Source: Eucalyptus grandis
Lineage: Eukaryota; Streptophyta; Magnoliopsida; Myrtales; Myrtaceae
Assembly (NCBI RefSeq): GCF_016545825.1
Contig: NC_052612.1
Coordinates: forward strand, 2,480,001-2,544,000
Reading direction: 5' to 3'
DNA: 64,000 nt
In this document: positions 31,001 to 41,600 of the stretch, piece by piece
How the letters are laid out: every line of letters begins with the position of its first letter
How positions within the stretch are numbered: the first letter of the stretch is position 1
The notes under the pieces: generated by a model
Told to the model about the DNA's origin: nothing
Database searches by the model: none
Seen by the model: only the letters and a program-made list of their open reading frames with translations
Program-made: the position numbers and the translations under genes

Positions 31001-32412
31001 CTACCTTCGTCTGGGTGGCCTCCTCCTGCTCGACCCCTTATTAGAAGCATTAGAGGGATTGGCCATAGAAGAAATCTTCAGCGGGGCCTTTTGAATATGC
31101 GACGTCTTAGGCCGAGGTTGAGAAGCATCCTGGAGGCTTGGCAACCGGGGCTGAATCCCCTTCCTCACCGCTACTATCGCTAACATGCCCTTGCATCCTC
31201 CTCCAATTCTTCACCGAAGACAAAGCTGCCTGACTTCGACAGCTTAGAGATAGCAAGAGCTAAGGAGTTCCCATCACCTTCCGAGATCCGACCTTCGGAG
31301 CATGTATCTTACTTGGACCATCAGCCATTTTGGCCTTTAAGGTCGGGATTGGAGGAGTAAGTCCTAGCTTCTCCTTATGTCCCCGGGAGGTGTTTATTTT
31401 TCCTATTGGTGACTTGTTTCCATCCCTTCTCCGAGGAGGAAGAGATATTAGGATCTGCGGTAGACGGATCTGCAGAGACCGGATTTGCGTAGCAAAAGAA
31501 TCGGATTTGCAAGAATGATTGGATTTGCAGCATCAACGAGATTGAACCGCAGCAAGAATCGGAGGTTGCTTGGTGCCCGCCTTTGCCAAGCAATTATGGC
31601 CAAATGCACAGCACTTCTCACATGAATTCGGTCTCCATTCATAAAGCACCTGAACCGAGAAGGCTTTGTCATCCACCCATACCTCAACTTCCTCGCATTT
31701 CTCCTGTTTTGCAGAAATTTCAACACAGACTCTAGTAAATGATAAACATTTCATTTTCTCCATCAAAGGATCTACATACAAGGGCCTCCCTACTGCGCTT
31801 GCAATCTCGCTAATTCCTGGAGCTGACCAACACGCAAAGGGTATATTCTTCAGCCGAATCTAGACAGGAACCGAAGATTGAATATCTTTTTTCAGCTCCA
31901 TTGTATGGTGCCATTGCTTGAGTACTAACGGGATTCTGGCTACTGTCAAGTGCCCTTCATCCAGTATTTTCTTCCTGAATTCATCATCAGGGATGATGAA
32001 AAAATAGAAACCATCATCATTGGCTAGGACTTCGGATAGGTGAGCCCCCCAAGCCTGTTTTAGAGTCATCTCAGTAATCTTAAATGGCACATTCTTTCCA
32101 ATATAATATCCCACCAGACAAGAGTTCCATTTCGGATCACCAGCAAACTTAGCATTCTCGAGACAACCGCACTACCGATTTCTTCCCCACCGAAATAGGT
32201 GGAGCAAAGCCTAGCTCATATCCTTTAGAGGACAGACTAGCCACATTGACCCATGATCGGGGGGGAGCTCTCGAACTCTCCCGATTCAGATTACTGTGGC
32301 ATCCTCTATTCTGGCCTCTAGAGGCATATCGCACACGGCTTCGACTCCTTGCAATGGGCACCTGGGGTTTGCCCTTACCCCTGCCCGAAGGATCAAAGCT
32401 CGTCGATGCCAT
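31001..32412 (-). pseudogene. LINE 1 ORF1: DUF4283 nucleic-acid-binding protein
   Basis: It begins MASTSFDPSGRGKGKPQ at 32,412 with a basic, Ser-rich N-terminus. The DUF4283 region at 32,165-31,670 includes FAGDPKWNSCLVGYYIG, TLKQAWG, DEGHLTVARIPLVL, a TAG replacing Trp at 31,860, then RLKNIPFACWS and VGRPLYVD. The zinc knuckle CEKCCAFGHNC is near 31,595-31,625. A basic tail ends near 31,001. One frameshift near 32,160 and one internal stop are present. ORF1 proteins coat LINE RNA. Confidence 0.85.
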
Positions 32413-33544
32413 ACAGAACACAAACGAAACCGAGCAGCTGAACGCACCAGAACGCTATCACAGCACAAGGACACCAGCAATATAGGCCATGGCACGGAAA
32501 AGCTTCGGCTAAGATCCTAAGAGGGATGGGACGAAGCTTACCTTCAAAGGAGACGGCCCAGAAGTGGCCGCAAGATCAGCTCGAAGCTCGGCCAGAGACG
32601 AACTCGGGAACGCACCAGAACCCTAATCGCGAGTCAGGAGCTCTCACGATTTAGGACAACCCAACCAAAACGCTTTGGTGAGGATTTGCGGGGGGGAGAT
32701 GCGAGGAATACCTCCAAAATCGCGCCAAACGGATCCCCGAAGAGATCGGAATCACTCAAAAACCAGAACGCTCGCTACAGGGAACTAGTCGCCCGGTAGA
32801 GAGCATAGATGAACAGTGATCCGCCCAATTGCAAAATCATATTATAGAAATTGTTCCCGGAAACAAGAAGCTATTTTTTTCTATTTCTTGTTTTTGTTCC
32901 AAATCTATTCCCGAAAATAAAAAAATAGATTTTTGTTCCCGGGAACAAAAGTTTTACCAAATAGGTTTCTATTCTTTTTTGTTCCCCCGGAACAAAAGAA
33001 CAAAAAAAGTTACTTCGAGGAACAAAAATAGATTTTAACAAATAGGCCCCTAGCATCCGGCGATTGACCAAGGCTACGACCGACGAGGGGTGACCTCGCC
33101 GGCCGTGAGGCCTCACCTGCCTTAGGCAAGGTTTCCCTCACTAAATTTGGCATGGGACAACCTCATTGGCCTTTGACATGGGCAACCCTCGCTAACTTTT
33201 GGCGAGGCTCGACATTGCCTAATTTGGCAGGGCAAGCCTCACCCGAGGTCGGTGAGATCACCCCTTGCCAAATCCCGACGAGGTCATATCGACAACAGGC
33301 CAGAGGAAGAAAAGGCGAAAAAATAGAAAGAAAAGAAAAAAAATATTTAAAAGTTAAAAAAAAAAATTAATAAATTTTATCCACATCAGCACCGACTGTG
33401 CTACATCAGCAAATTCCAATCAACTTTGGCTAGATTGATTCAATTGGTAAGAAGTGAAAAGGTTTAGGACTAAATTAGCAAAATTGAATCGTTTATAACT
33501 AAATTGGCAAAAATTTAATAGGGGACTTTTTGGACAATTCTTCA

Positions 33545-33930
33545 AGGCAATAACTAATCATCACCCCAAGAGAGAATTTCAATTTGGGAATTTTTTTCTT
33601 GCGTGAGGGAAATATTCTCTATTTCCTTTTTATTCTTTGATTCCAAACTTGAAAGGGAGATGCCACTATCCGTAGCTTTGAGCCGTCGCGAATGCCTCTT
33701 TACCTACTAACCGTCTCCTCTTTGTCCCATAAATGTACAAGTACATTGATATGACTTGCTAGTATTTAATAAATTAATAATATAAAATGCCTTGTTAGAT
33801 ATGACATCACCCAATATTTCATTAAATTAATCATGAATGAGATACTTTTCATCTATCATTTAATAAATAAGATACCTTACTCATATTCATTCACGGAATG
33901 ATTAGTTCATGATGTTTGTACCTTTTTGGA
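33545..33930 (-). repeat. Arm 2b of the inverted duplication
   Basis: In reverse complement it matches 24,090-24,590: ACAAACATCATGAACTAATC, AAGGTATCTTATTTATTAAAT, CATGATTAATTTAATGAAAT, TTGTACATTTATGGGACAAAGAGG, CGCGACGGCTCAAAGCT and CTTTCAAGTTTGGAATCAAAG. It contains a truncated DUF4220 promoter unit in opposite orientation. Confidence 0.85.
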
Positions 33931-34094
33931 TTATTCCAATGCAAGATGTTTATAAAATACTGATTCCAGGGTATAAACAAAGAGAAGACCAACAAAATTT
34001 GATAAGTTCAACTTGTTGATCACTGATTAAAATTTCGAGCCGAGAAAATACTATCCTGACATAGTTATTCTTTTTGTTCTAGGAATATCTCCAT
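33931..34094. other. Short unassigned spacer
   Basis: No coding signal or recognised repeat lies between the inverted arm and the duplicated DUF4220 3' flank. Confidence 0.5.
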
Positions 34095-34332
34095 TTCAAT
34101 CCATTTCCAATCTACTTCTTCAAGGAGCAATGATGTAATCTATGTGGTGTCTTGTGTTGTATTTTTTATGAGCTGATTGATGTTACGGGAAAAATTTCGA
34201 CACACTAATTTCTTCGAATCATAAACCAGGAGTTTAAATAAGTAATAGTTCAATGCTTTGGTTCGTCTAAAATGGGATGATCCATTTGATCAAGATCAAC
34301 AAAGGAAAATTTGGTTGAATTATTATTCACTA
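34095..34332. repeat. Orphan DUF4220 3' flank
   Basis: Colinear with 17,880-18,120 beside the intact gene. Here it is followed by a GC-core element instead of coding sequence, so the gene body was lost or never copied. Confidence 0.85.
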
Positions 34333-34334
34333 AA

Positions 34335-34665
34335 GGGCGGTGGGGGCAGGCCTCATCATTGGCCGGCAGCAATCGGCCACGCTGGCCATAATGAGGAGGA
34401 AGAAGGGGAAAAAGAAAAATAAAATAAAATAAAATAAAATAAATGACTAAATAATTTGAAAATTAAAAATAAAAAATTATCCACATTAGCGTCCGGTGGA
34501 CGACAATACCAACCGGTATCCACATCATTATTGGCTGGCCAAATTTGACCGGATGAAGTGAATTGATATAACTGTTAAAGATTGAAGATTGAATTGGCCA
34601 AAAAAAATTAAATTGAATTGGCATAATTATAATAAATTTAAGACTTTTTTGGTAATTTTCTCATG
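34335..34665. mobile_element. GC-core TIR element, copy D (core and right arm only)
   Basis: A short GC-rich core (GGCAGGCCTCATCATTGGCC) is followed by a purine-rich AAAATAAAAT run (34,410-34,445) and a right arm: GCGTCCGGTGGAC, TTGGCTGGCCAAATTTGACC, AATTGGCATAATTATAATAAATTTAAGAC. The left arm is absent, complementary to copy A, which lacks the right arm. Confidence 0.7.
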
Positions 34666-35312
34666 AATTGAATTGAGAGGCAAGGTGTCAATTTTGATGA
34701 GATCATTATTTTATATGTTTAAAAAGTTATCAATAACAAAAAAAAATAGTGAACTATTTAGAGTTACGATAAATTTTATCTTACAAAAATATGTTTAAAA
34801 AGTTATCAATAACCAAAAATAGTGAACCATTTAGAGTTACGATAAATTTTAGCTTAGAATTTTTAAAACCCAGCAACCCAAGCTAAAACTTTTCATATCG
34901 TTCCAAAATAAATATATATCGACTTGTCGATTGGCTCATATTTTTTAAATTAAATCATTTCCATATTTGAAAGAACAGTCTAAAATAGGAAAAAGTAATT
35001 TCCTCCATGTTCAGCAAAACAAGTTACTAATATATGAAGACATAAATACTAAGAACGAAATCTCCATCCTCGTACTTAGAGTTACCATGCGGTCCTATCC
35101 AATGCATGGAGTTGATATGTGGCGGAGCACTGCTGTCGAAAAAGAAAGAGGCCTCAGGAAAATATAACAAAATTCTTTGTAATCATCATTGGCTCGAACC
35201 AAGATCCACGGCATGAAAACTATCAATCCTGAACCTATTGAGAACTCTTGCCGTAACTAGAAGGGGTCAAAGTACATAATGAATTTCCACACTCTCTTCT
35301 ATTCAACTGTGG
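34666..35312 (+). repeat. Segment duplicated from 23,100-23,735; no gene
   Basis: Colinear with the segment at 23,100-23,735. A short local duplication (AAAAAGTTATCAATAACxAAAAATAGTGAAC, 34,720 and 34,797) is present. It lies downstream of the Sec63 pseudogene's 3' end and may include its old 3' untranslated region. Confidence 0.75.
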
Positions 35313-36590
35313 TCAGTCCTCGTCCGTCCCCGAGCCTTCCGAACTCAAGTTCTTCTTAGGCACCGTGCCGTTAGCAGTCTTACCCTTCTTTTTCGGCTCC
35401 TGCTCGTCAGCCTCATCTTCGCTGCACTCGCTCTCGTAATCGTACTCCTCTACATCACTCTCCTCTTCCTCTTCGATCCCATCCTCTACGACGGCCTCTT
35501 CCAGTGCAGCTCCGCCCCTAGTGCCTGCACGAGTTCCTTTGAGAACTTTCACTTTCAAGTTCACTTTTTTGTCGCAGCCAATCCACGAATCACACAATAA
35601 CACATCAAATTGTAGTTCCCTTCCCGGGGGCCAAAAACTTGCCCATAACCAGCCTCGAGCCACCCCTCACCTTCTCCACTCCTCTGATGGCCTTACTTTT
35701 TTCCTTTGCATCTGCTCCCAATCCCTCCGTAGTCTCCTCGATTGCCTTAGAGGCAGCACTTACAGCAGCCGCTTCATCCATGAAACTTAACTTCTGAGAA
35801 AACCAAACATCGTTGGAGTTGGGGTCTGCCAGAAGAAACCAAAAACTTTCTTCTTTGTGAAAAGGATACAGTAGAGCGTGAGGTTGGGTGCCAACGAGTC
35901 CGTTATCTCTTTTGAGTGTAACCCAAGCCTGAATTGTGACCACATCGCCCTCCTGTATGCCTTCTTCACCTTCAGTTTCGCATGTAACATCTATCGATAG
36001 AGAAGGCATCATCTCTAGAACTCTCTCTATATCTTGTACTTCTGCACTGGAGAGGCCTGCTGCCTGGAGACATGTCCTGGAGCTCCTGAAATGTTCTCAC
36101 TTTCTGCAAAAGATAATGAATGAAGATCTTAGAAAGAGGGAGCTTAGGAGAAAGAAAAAATCTGCTATGCCGTGGTTCCCATTGCTCAGGGCAGGGCACA
36201 GTAATATCCACTTGCACATTGTAATGCATCATGAAGTGCAAATTTTCATTGAAAGTGATTACAAATCCCAGCAACACAAAAGATTCAGGGATGGGGCTCG
36301 CAGTCACTCCAGTAGGTGCAACAATTGGTTAATATTTGATTTTAATTAACAGAAAAAAGGATAGCATTAAGCTCAAACCATCAGGCATTTGATGACCCTT
36401 GAGAACGGTAGAGAAAAGATCTCTGACCAGAGGCAACGCATGTAGCAATCATAGACTCACCTTGTGAGCTACCCTCTTAATAACAGATTCGCTGATATGC
36501 GGTAGCTGCAGAAAAGGTGCAATGCTTTCACTGCGATCCTCAAGTTGTCTTCCTTGCACTGAGAGGAACAGCTTGCCGTACATTCATAAA
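35313..36590 (-). pseudogene. ERDJ2-like (Sec63 homologue) pseudogene, C-terminal exons with intron
   Basis: Two exons are recognisable. Exon A (36,461-36,590) reads QAVPLSARK, then in another frame SIAPFLQLPHISESVIKRVAHK up to a GT donor. A 357-bp intron (36,104-36,460) ends TTTTGCAG. Exon B (35,313-36,103) begins [11 protein letters not shown] and, after a frameshift, gives [57 protein letters not shown] and [14 protein letters not shown]. After another frame change it gives [20 protein letters not shown] and an acidic tail ending [10 protein letters not shown]. This is the Sec63 domain and acidic C-terminus of plant ERDJ2, the J-domain partner of BiP at the ER translocon. The J domain and first membrane helices are missing. 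At least three frameshifts make it a pseudogene. The intron excludes retroposition. Confidence 0.88.
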
Positions 36591-36796
36591 ACCCCCACAT
36601 GCTCCCCTGAATTAGTTCTAATTTTGTACTTGTAGCGATAATGTACATTAAAATTTGGTGCAGCTCTACATCCCTCTACATCTCAGATATACTGCGAAAA
36701 GAAGACAAAGGCAGGTGAGCATAAAAAAATAAGAGGCAAATCGGTCTCCAAATTAGAGAAGGATGCACGTCAGTCCTTTAACATCGTGAATATTGG
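36591..36796. other. Unassigned spacer
   Basis: No further Sec63 exon could be recognised upstream. No coding potential was seen. Confidence 0.4.
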
Positions 36797-37142
36797 CTTA
36801 AGGCCTGTTTGATAACCCCAAAACTAAAAAATTCAGCACTCGATGAGATTAAGTTTGTTTCATGAGCCGAATTAGCATTTACAGTCCAAATTGACTTAAT
36901 CTCTTCCATAGAAAATGATTGATTGTTATTGGAATCTGGCGAATTATATTGTTAGAACTTACCAATACTAATCATAATTTCGTATTTGGTAGGAAATTAG
37001 TAATATTTCAGCAACCAATTTTCAGTTAATATCAAACAGCTGTTTATTTTTATTTTTCGGCACTTGAAATGATTTAACATATAAACTTTGGTGCTTAAAT
37101 TTTCAGCACTTATTTTTCAATTTTACCGAACAATCCTTTAGT
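36797..37142. mobile_element. Small MITE-like element
   Basis: The left end AAGGCCTGTTTGATAACCCC and the reverse complement of the right end (AAAGGATTGTTCGGTAAAATTG) are imperfect terminal inverted repeats, each followed by a TCAGCACT/AAGTGCTGA motif. It is about 345 bp, AT-rich and non-coding. The CCTGTTTG(A/G)TAA terminus suggests hAT type. The target duplication is not clear. Confidence 0.5.
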
Positions 37143-37364
37143 CTAACTTTTCAAATCATCAGGTATTTGTCATTTTGCTTGTCATACCGTCAATGTGTCC
37201 ATCTGTACTTCACACAACTCTCTGCTACTGGCTAATACTCAAGTTTCAATGAATTAATGTAACTACATATTATGAGTTCAGTTCTCCACAATGTTAGAAA
37301 TCATGAGATCACGGTAGAAAGTTCCAAGTAACACAGAACCTCAGTGCAACAAACACACACGCAT

Positions 37365-37403
37365 GCGCCGATGCGCATGCATGCATGCATGCGTGTGCAC
37401 ACA
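37365..37403. repeat. GCATGCATGC-type simple repeat
   Basis: An alternating purine-pyrimidine tract (CACGCATGCGCCG then GCATGCATGCATGCATGC and GTGTGCAC) of about 39 bp. Confidence 0.85.
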
Positions 37404-37409
37404 CCAATT

Positions 37410-38385
37410 AAGTTCTAAATCTTTCGATTTTACTAATTGAGTTATAAATCTTTTCATATTTTACCAATTGAGTCCATTTAGTCAATTTTCGCTGGCATTT
37501 ACGACGTAAATGTTGGCCGTCTACGTGGCACAACTACTAGCGTTACATGAACAATTTTTAATGATATTTTTTTGAATTTTAAAAAAAAAACTTTTTCCTT
37601 TCTTCTTTTTTCATTCTCTTTTTTTTTCTTTATTTTTATTTTTATTTTACCGTGAGCAGCCAGGGCTGCTGGGCACTCGCCAACTAGTAGGCGAGGGTCA
37701 CTGGGCCCTCACCATCTGCAGGCGAGGGCCGCGACCCTCGCTCGACGTTGCCCAATTCTGGGCAAGGCCATGACAGCCGCGACGGCCTTTTTGAGACCCT
37801 GAGGTTCTTCGACTTCGCTCGCTCCATTCAAATTACGCAAAGCCCAAGGCCAAGCTCTGAAGGAAGTGAAAATTTCTGAGGGAGTGTGTGAGAAAAAGGA
37901 AGGAATTTCATCGGAGGTCGCGCGAAAACTGCGAGGTTGGGGCCTTGTGATGCGGAAGAGGCTTCGATTTCGATTTGCGCGTCGTTTGTTGTTGCTTCTG
38001 CCGTGAAGTCTTTTGATTGTTGGCTATTTCGTGAGGATCGTTGGAAGGCATCGCCGTGGATCGAGACGGTATCGCAGCTGCTCGCCGGTGGCAAAGGAAA
38101 AACGGAAAAACAAAAGGAAAAAAAGGAAAAAGAAATGAAAAGAAGAAAAAAAATTAAAAGTACTAAAAAAATTCGAATTTTTTAAATATTATTAAAAATC
38201 CGTAACACATAAGATGTCCGGCATCCATATCGGAGATTTTGGAGTGACTCGATTGGCAAATTGTAAAAAATTTAGAACTCGGGTAGCAAATCATGAAAGG
38301 GTCTAAGACTCAATTAGCAAAACTGATATGTTTATAATTGAATTGGTAAAAATATAATAAATTTAACACTTTTTGGATAATTTTT
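37410..38385. mobile_element. GC-core TIR element, copy E, with a gene-like insert
   Basis: The arms at 37,410-37,600 (TTAAGTTCTAAATCTTT, TTTTACCAATTGAGTCC, GTTGGCCGTCTACGTGGCA) and 38,185-38,385 (CATAAGATGTCCGGCATCC, AAAGGGTCTAAGACTCAATT, AATTGGTAAAAATATAATAA) are inverted repeats. The core has GGCGAGGG words at 37,650-37,770. It then holds about 300 bp (37,790-38,090) without the family's sub-repeats, with even base composition and one open frame on each strand. This could be captured host sequence, as in Pack-type elements. The source gene was not recognised. Confidence 0.75.
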
Positions 38386-38394
38386 CTAGAAATA

Positions 38395-38625
38395 AAAATA
38401 ATGCCGCATTTTCATAATAGAAATCTCTCTGATTGCGGACATTGTATTCTTCCTCTTAAAATACTTTGATAATTAAAAAATTTAGCAATTTAGAGAGATA
38501 GCTAGCTTTCTGAATTGCAGCAGAGGCCAAGACATCGGCCAATTTGTGGAGAGCAACTAACGTTGGCCTCATTTGAGGATCATATTCATTTCGGAAAATT
38601 TCCAAAATTTCCCATTGAAGCCGAG
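38395..38625 (+). repeat. Intergenic repeat unit, copy 4, left part
   Basis: It matches 24,600-24,780 (AATCTCTCTGATTGCGGACATTG, GGCCAATTTGTGGAGAGCAAC, GGCCTCATTTGAGGATCAT). The unit continues at 44,576 after LINE 2. Confidence 0.85.
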
Positions 38626-38628
38626 TTT
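38611..38628. repeat. Target-site duplication of LINE 2, left copy
   Basis: CCCATTGAAGCCGAGTTT is repeated exactly at 44,558-44,575. Confidence 0.95.
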
Positions 38629-38660
38629 TTTTTTTTTTTTGGTCGTAACTAGAAATTTCA

Positions 38661-41600
38661 TTATAACTTGGGAAGCTTACAACCGGACGCTAGGGCGTCG
38701 GCATATACAAGGTCTAGCAACAGGTAAGGCGGATATATGTTCCAATCCTGGGCCAAAAAATTGAAAAGCCAGGCCTTAGCAGCCCAGTCAGCCACAGCAT
38801 TTCCTTCTCGCTTGCAGAACCGAACAACTAGGTTTGGGAAAAAGGAAAGGGAATCGGTGGCTTCCGCGAGCAAAACGCGAGCCTCCCATGGCGGCAGTTC
38901 TTCTCCCGTAATAGCAGCAACGACAATACTACAGTCCGATTCAAGCGTGATCGGAGCTCGATGAAGCCCTTGGTTCAACGGATGGCGGAGCGTGAAAGTG
39001 AGGGCCTGAAATTCCGCAATCAAGGCTGATGCTGCTGGAAATCGTGCTATATAAACATCAGTAAGGCGACCATACTGATCTTTGCAGATCGAAGCCATCG
39101 ATCCGTGTGTGCTCCCCGGCTGAAAAGAGGCGTCGACATTACATTTCAAAGTGCCTGGTGCCGGTGGATGCCAGATCTGATTTTGTTGCTTCTTTCCTAT
39201 AGATCGTGTTGAAGAGGATGAGAGGGAAACCTCATGAAGTCGCGTCTGTGAGAGTGCATTCTCCGCTGCTAAAGAGGGATCTAGCCGATCGCCCCTGAAG
39301 ATAAAACCGTTCCTCATTTGCCAGATTTGCCAGAGGACATTGGCGATGAGCTCCAGAGCAGGTGACTTATTAGGCGATTCAGCTTTTTCTGTCAACCAAA
39401 CTTCTATACGAGTGACCGTACTAAGCTGGATATCTATATTAATCTGTGGATGAAGCCAGACGTCTGTTGTCCATGAGTAGAATAGAAATAAATGCTTTAA
39501 TGTTTCTAGAACTTGCTTGTTACATAACTGATAAAAAGGTTCCGAACTGATATGCTTCTTGAATAAGTTGTCCTTAGAAGCAATCACATTTTGGCAGACA
39601 GACCAAAGAAATATTCGTAGTTTTGGGATTGTACGCAGTGTCCAGACTTTTTTCCACAGTATCTTAGGATGTCGATATGATGTTGATGTTGTGCTGTTGT
39701 TTGGAGTTCTGTTCACAATAGTCAGAGCATGGTAATTGCTCTTGACCATATGGCGGCCATCCTTGTTGGTTGTCCAGACTAGTTGATCAGCAACTAAAGT
39801 TGGTCTAACTGGAATGGTTAGAACCTCTGCTACGATCTGATCATCTAAGAAGCTAGTGAGTAGAGAGGTATTCCAGCTATTGTGGATGGGATCAATGAGA
39901 TCAGCCACAAGTTTGGGTTCCTCTGTAGCCGCACGTCCACCTATGACTCCTCTTGGTAACCAGCAATATTCCCTAATGCGAATTTTCCTTCCAGCACCCA
40001 CTAACCATCTAACATGAGGAATAATAGCATCCCTACCAACTAGAAGACTCTGCCACCCCCAAGATGGTCGAGAACCTCGATTCACCGATTGGAAATCCGT
40101 AGAGTGGTAGTAAACACCCTTAAAAATTTTACTCCATAAAGCTTGTGGCTGCTGCAGTAATCTCCATGCTTGCTTACCGAGCATGGCTTTGTTAAATTCT
40201 ATCAAATCATGAAATCCTAGACCGCCCTCGTTCTTACTCCTCCTTAAAATTTCCCATCTCTTCCAATGTATCCCTGCTTTATTTTGATCATTTTTCCACC
40301 AGAAACGAGCAATGCTCTTCTCTATAGTTTTACAAAGAGACAATGGAAGTTTGAAAATCGACATAGCATAGTGAGGAAGTGCCTGGATGACAGATTTAAT
40401 GAGAATTTCCTTGCCCCCTTTCAAAATAAACTTTTCTTTCCATCCTTCCAGCTTTGCTTGTACTCTCCCCAAGAGCCAAGAGAACATTTCCTTTTTAGAT
40501 CGGCCCCAATCAGACGGTACTCCCAAGTATTTCCCATAGTTTTGTAGCACCGGAACTCTAAATTCAGACACCAGATTTTCCTGTAAGCCGAAAGGACAAT
40601 TCTTGCTGAAAATAATTCCTAATTTGTTTCGGTTCGAAGCCTGTCCCGTGGCCACACAATACTGATTTAAGATATTGGCCAGTTCTGGCATTCCCTAATA
40701 TTTGCATCGAGGAAAAAGATGGCATCGTCCGCAAAAAATAAATGGGACAATATAGGGCACCATCGATTCAATTTAATTTCTTTTAATTGACCCATATCAA
40801 CTGCTTGAGGAATCATAATAGAGAAAACATTTGCCAATAAGATAAAGATGTATGGCGAAAGAGGGTCACCTTGTCTGAGGCCACGAGTTGGATGGAAAAA
40901 AGGAAGTAGTTCACCATTAAAGTGGACACTATAAGATGTGGTAGTGATGCATTGGAGGATCAAGTGCACCCATCTTGGATGGAAACCCAATCGAGAAGAT
41001 AGGCATTCAGAAATCCCATTCTACTCTATCATAGGCCTTTTTCATATCGGTCTTGAGGATCGCATGAAATTTACTCGTTCGCTTTCGGGTCTTGAACTGA
41101 TGAATAACTTCCTGAACGACGAGAATATTGTCATGAATCTGTCATCCATTCACAAAAGCCGACTGTTCCATGGAAATCAGATTAGGTAGCCAAGGTTTAA
41201 GGCGATTAGCGAGTACCTTGGAAATGATCTTATAAGCAAAGTTGCATAGGCTAATCGGCCTATATTGATCTAGTCTTTCTGGGTGAGGCGTCTTAGGGAT
41301 CAAAGCGATAACTGTCTGGTTCAGATTTGTAGGCATCCGGTCTGACCCAAAAAAATTCTATACTAGAAGATGAAGATCTGACTTTATGACCTCCCAATGA
41401 GTTTGATAAAACAAACCATTAAAGCCATCAGGGCCAAGAGCCTTATTAGTGCCCAACTGAAAGGTAGCTTGTCAAACCTCCTCCAAAGATATTGATTCCA
41501 GTAGCTTTGCATTCATTTCCGCAGTTACCACCTACGGACATTGAGCTAAAACAGGTCCGTAATCTCGGTAACCCACCGTGGTGTATACCTCAGCAAAATA

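Larger units (their letters stand above)
27167..32838 (-). mobile_element. LINE 1: full-length L1-type retrotransposon, no RNase H
   Basis: A T-run at 27,167-27,182 is the poly(A) tail on the minus strand. The 14-bp duplication on both sides fixes the ends, giving 5.67 kb. It encodes ORF1 (DUF4283, zinc knuckle) and ORF2 (endonuclease, reverse transcriptase, zf-RVT). No RNase H domain follows. Frameshifts and stops inactivate it, though most domains are readable, so it is moderately young. Confidence 0.95.
26486..33056. mobile_element. hAT-like non-autonomous element (split by LINE 1)
   Basis: The left end CTAGGGCACGTTTGGTAAC and the reverse-complemented right end CTAGGGGCCTATTTGTTAAA form short terminal inverted repeats of the plant hAT/MITE type. 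Each is followed by GTTCC/GGGAACAA-rich sub-terminal repeats. The part left of LINE 1 holds a GC-rich core (26,705-27,120) like that of the GC-core family, then a (GAA)n-like purine stretch. No transposase was seen, and a matching target duplication was not found. Calling it hAT is inference from the TIR. Confidence 0.5.
26255..33540. mobile_element. GC-core TIR element, copy C, split by nested insertions
   Basis: The left arm is 26,255-26,480 (AAAATTGTCTAAAAGATCTAA, CAATTTAATC, TTACCAATTAAGTC). The right arm is 33,360-33,540 (CACATCAGC, GGTTTAGGACTAAATTAGC, TAACTAAATTGGC, GGGGACTTTTTGGACAATT). Together they are the family's inverted arms. GC-rich core sequence remains at 33,060-33,300. A hAT-like element (26,486-33,056) and, within it, LINE 1 separate the arms. 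The element itself sits inside arm 2 of the inverted duplication: 26,250 and 33,545 are adjacent in the uninterrupted paralogue. Confidence 0.75.

Noticed and set aside
35521..35790. 89-codon plus-strand ORF
   Set aside because: Antisense shadow of the Sec63 pseudogene exon.
36104..36350. Minus-strand open frame upstream of Sec63 exon B
   Set aside because: It falls inside the inferred GT-AG intron, and I could match it to no part of the Sec63 family.
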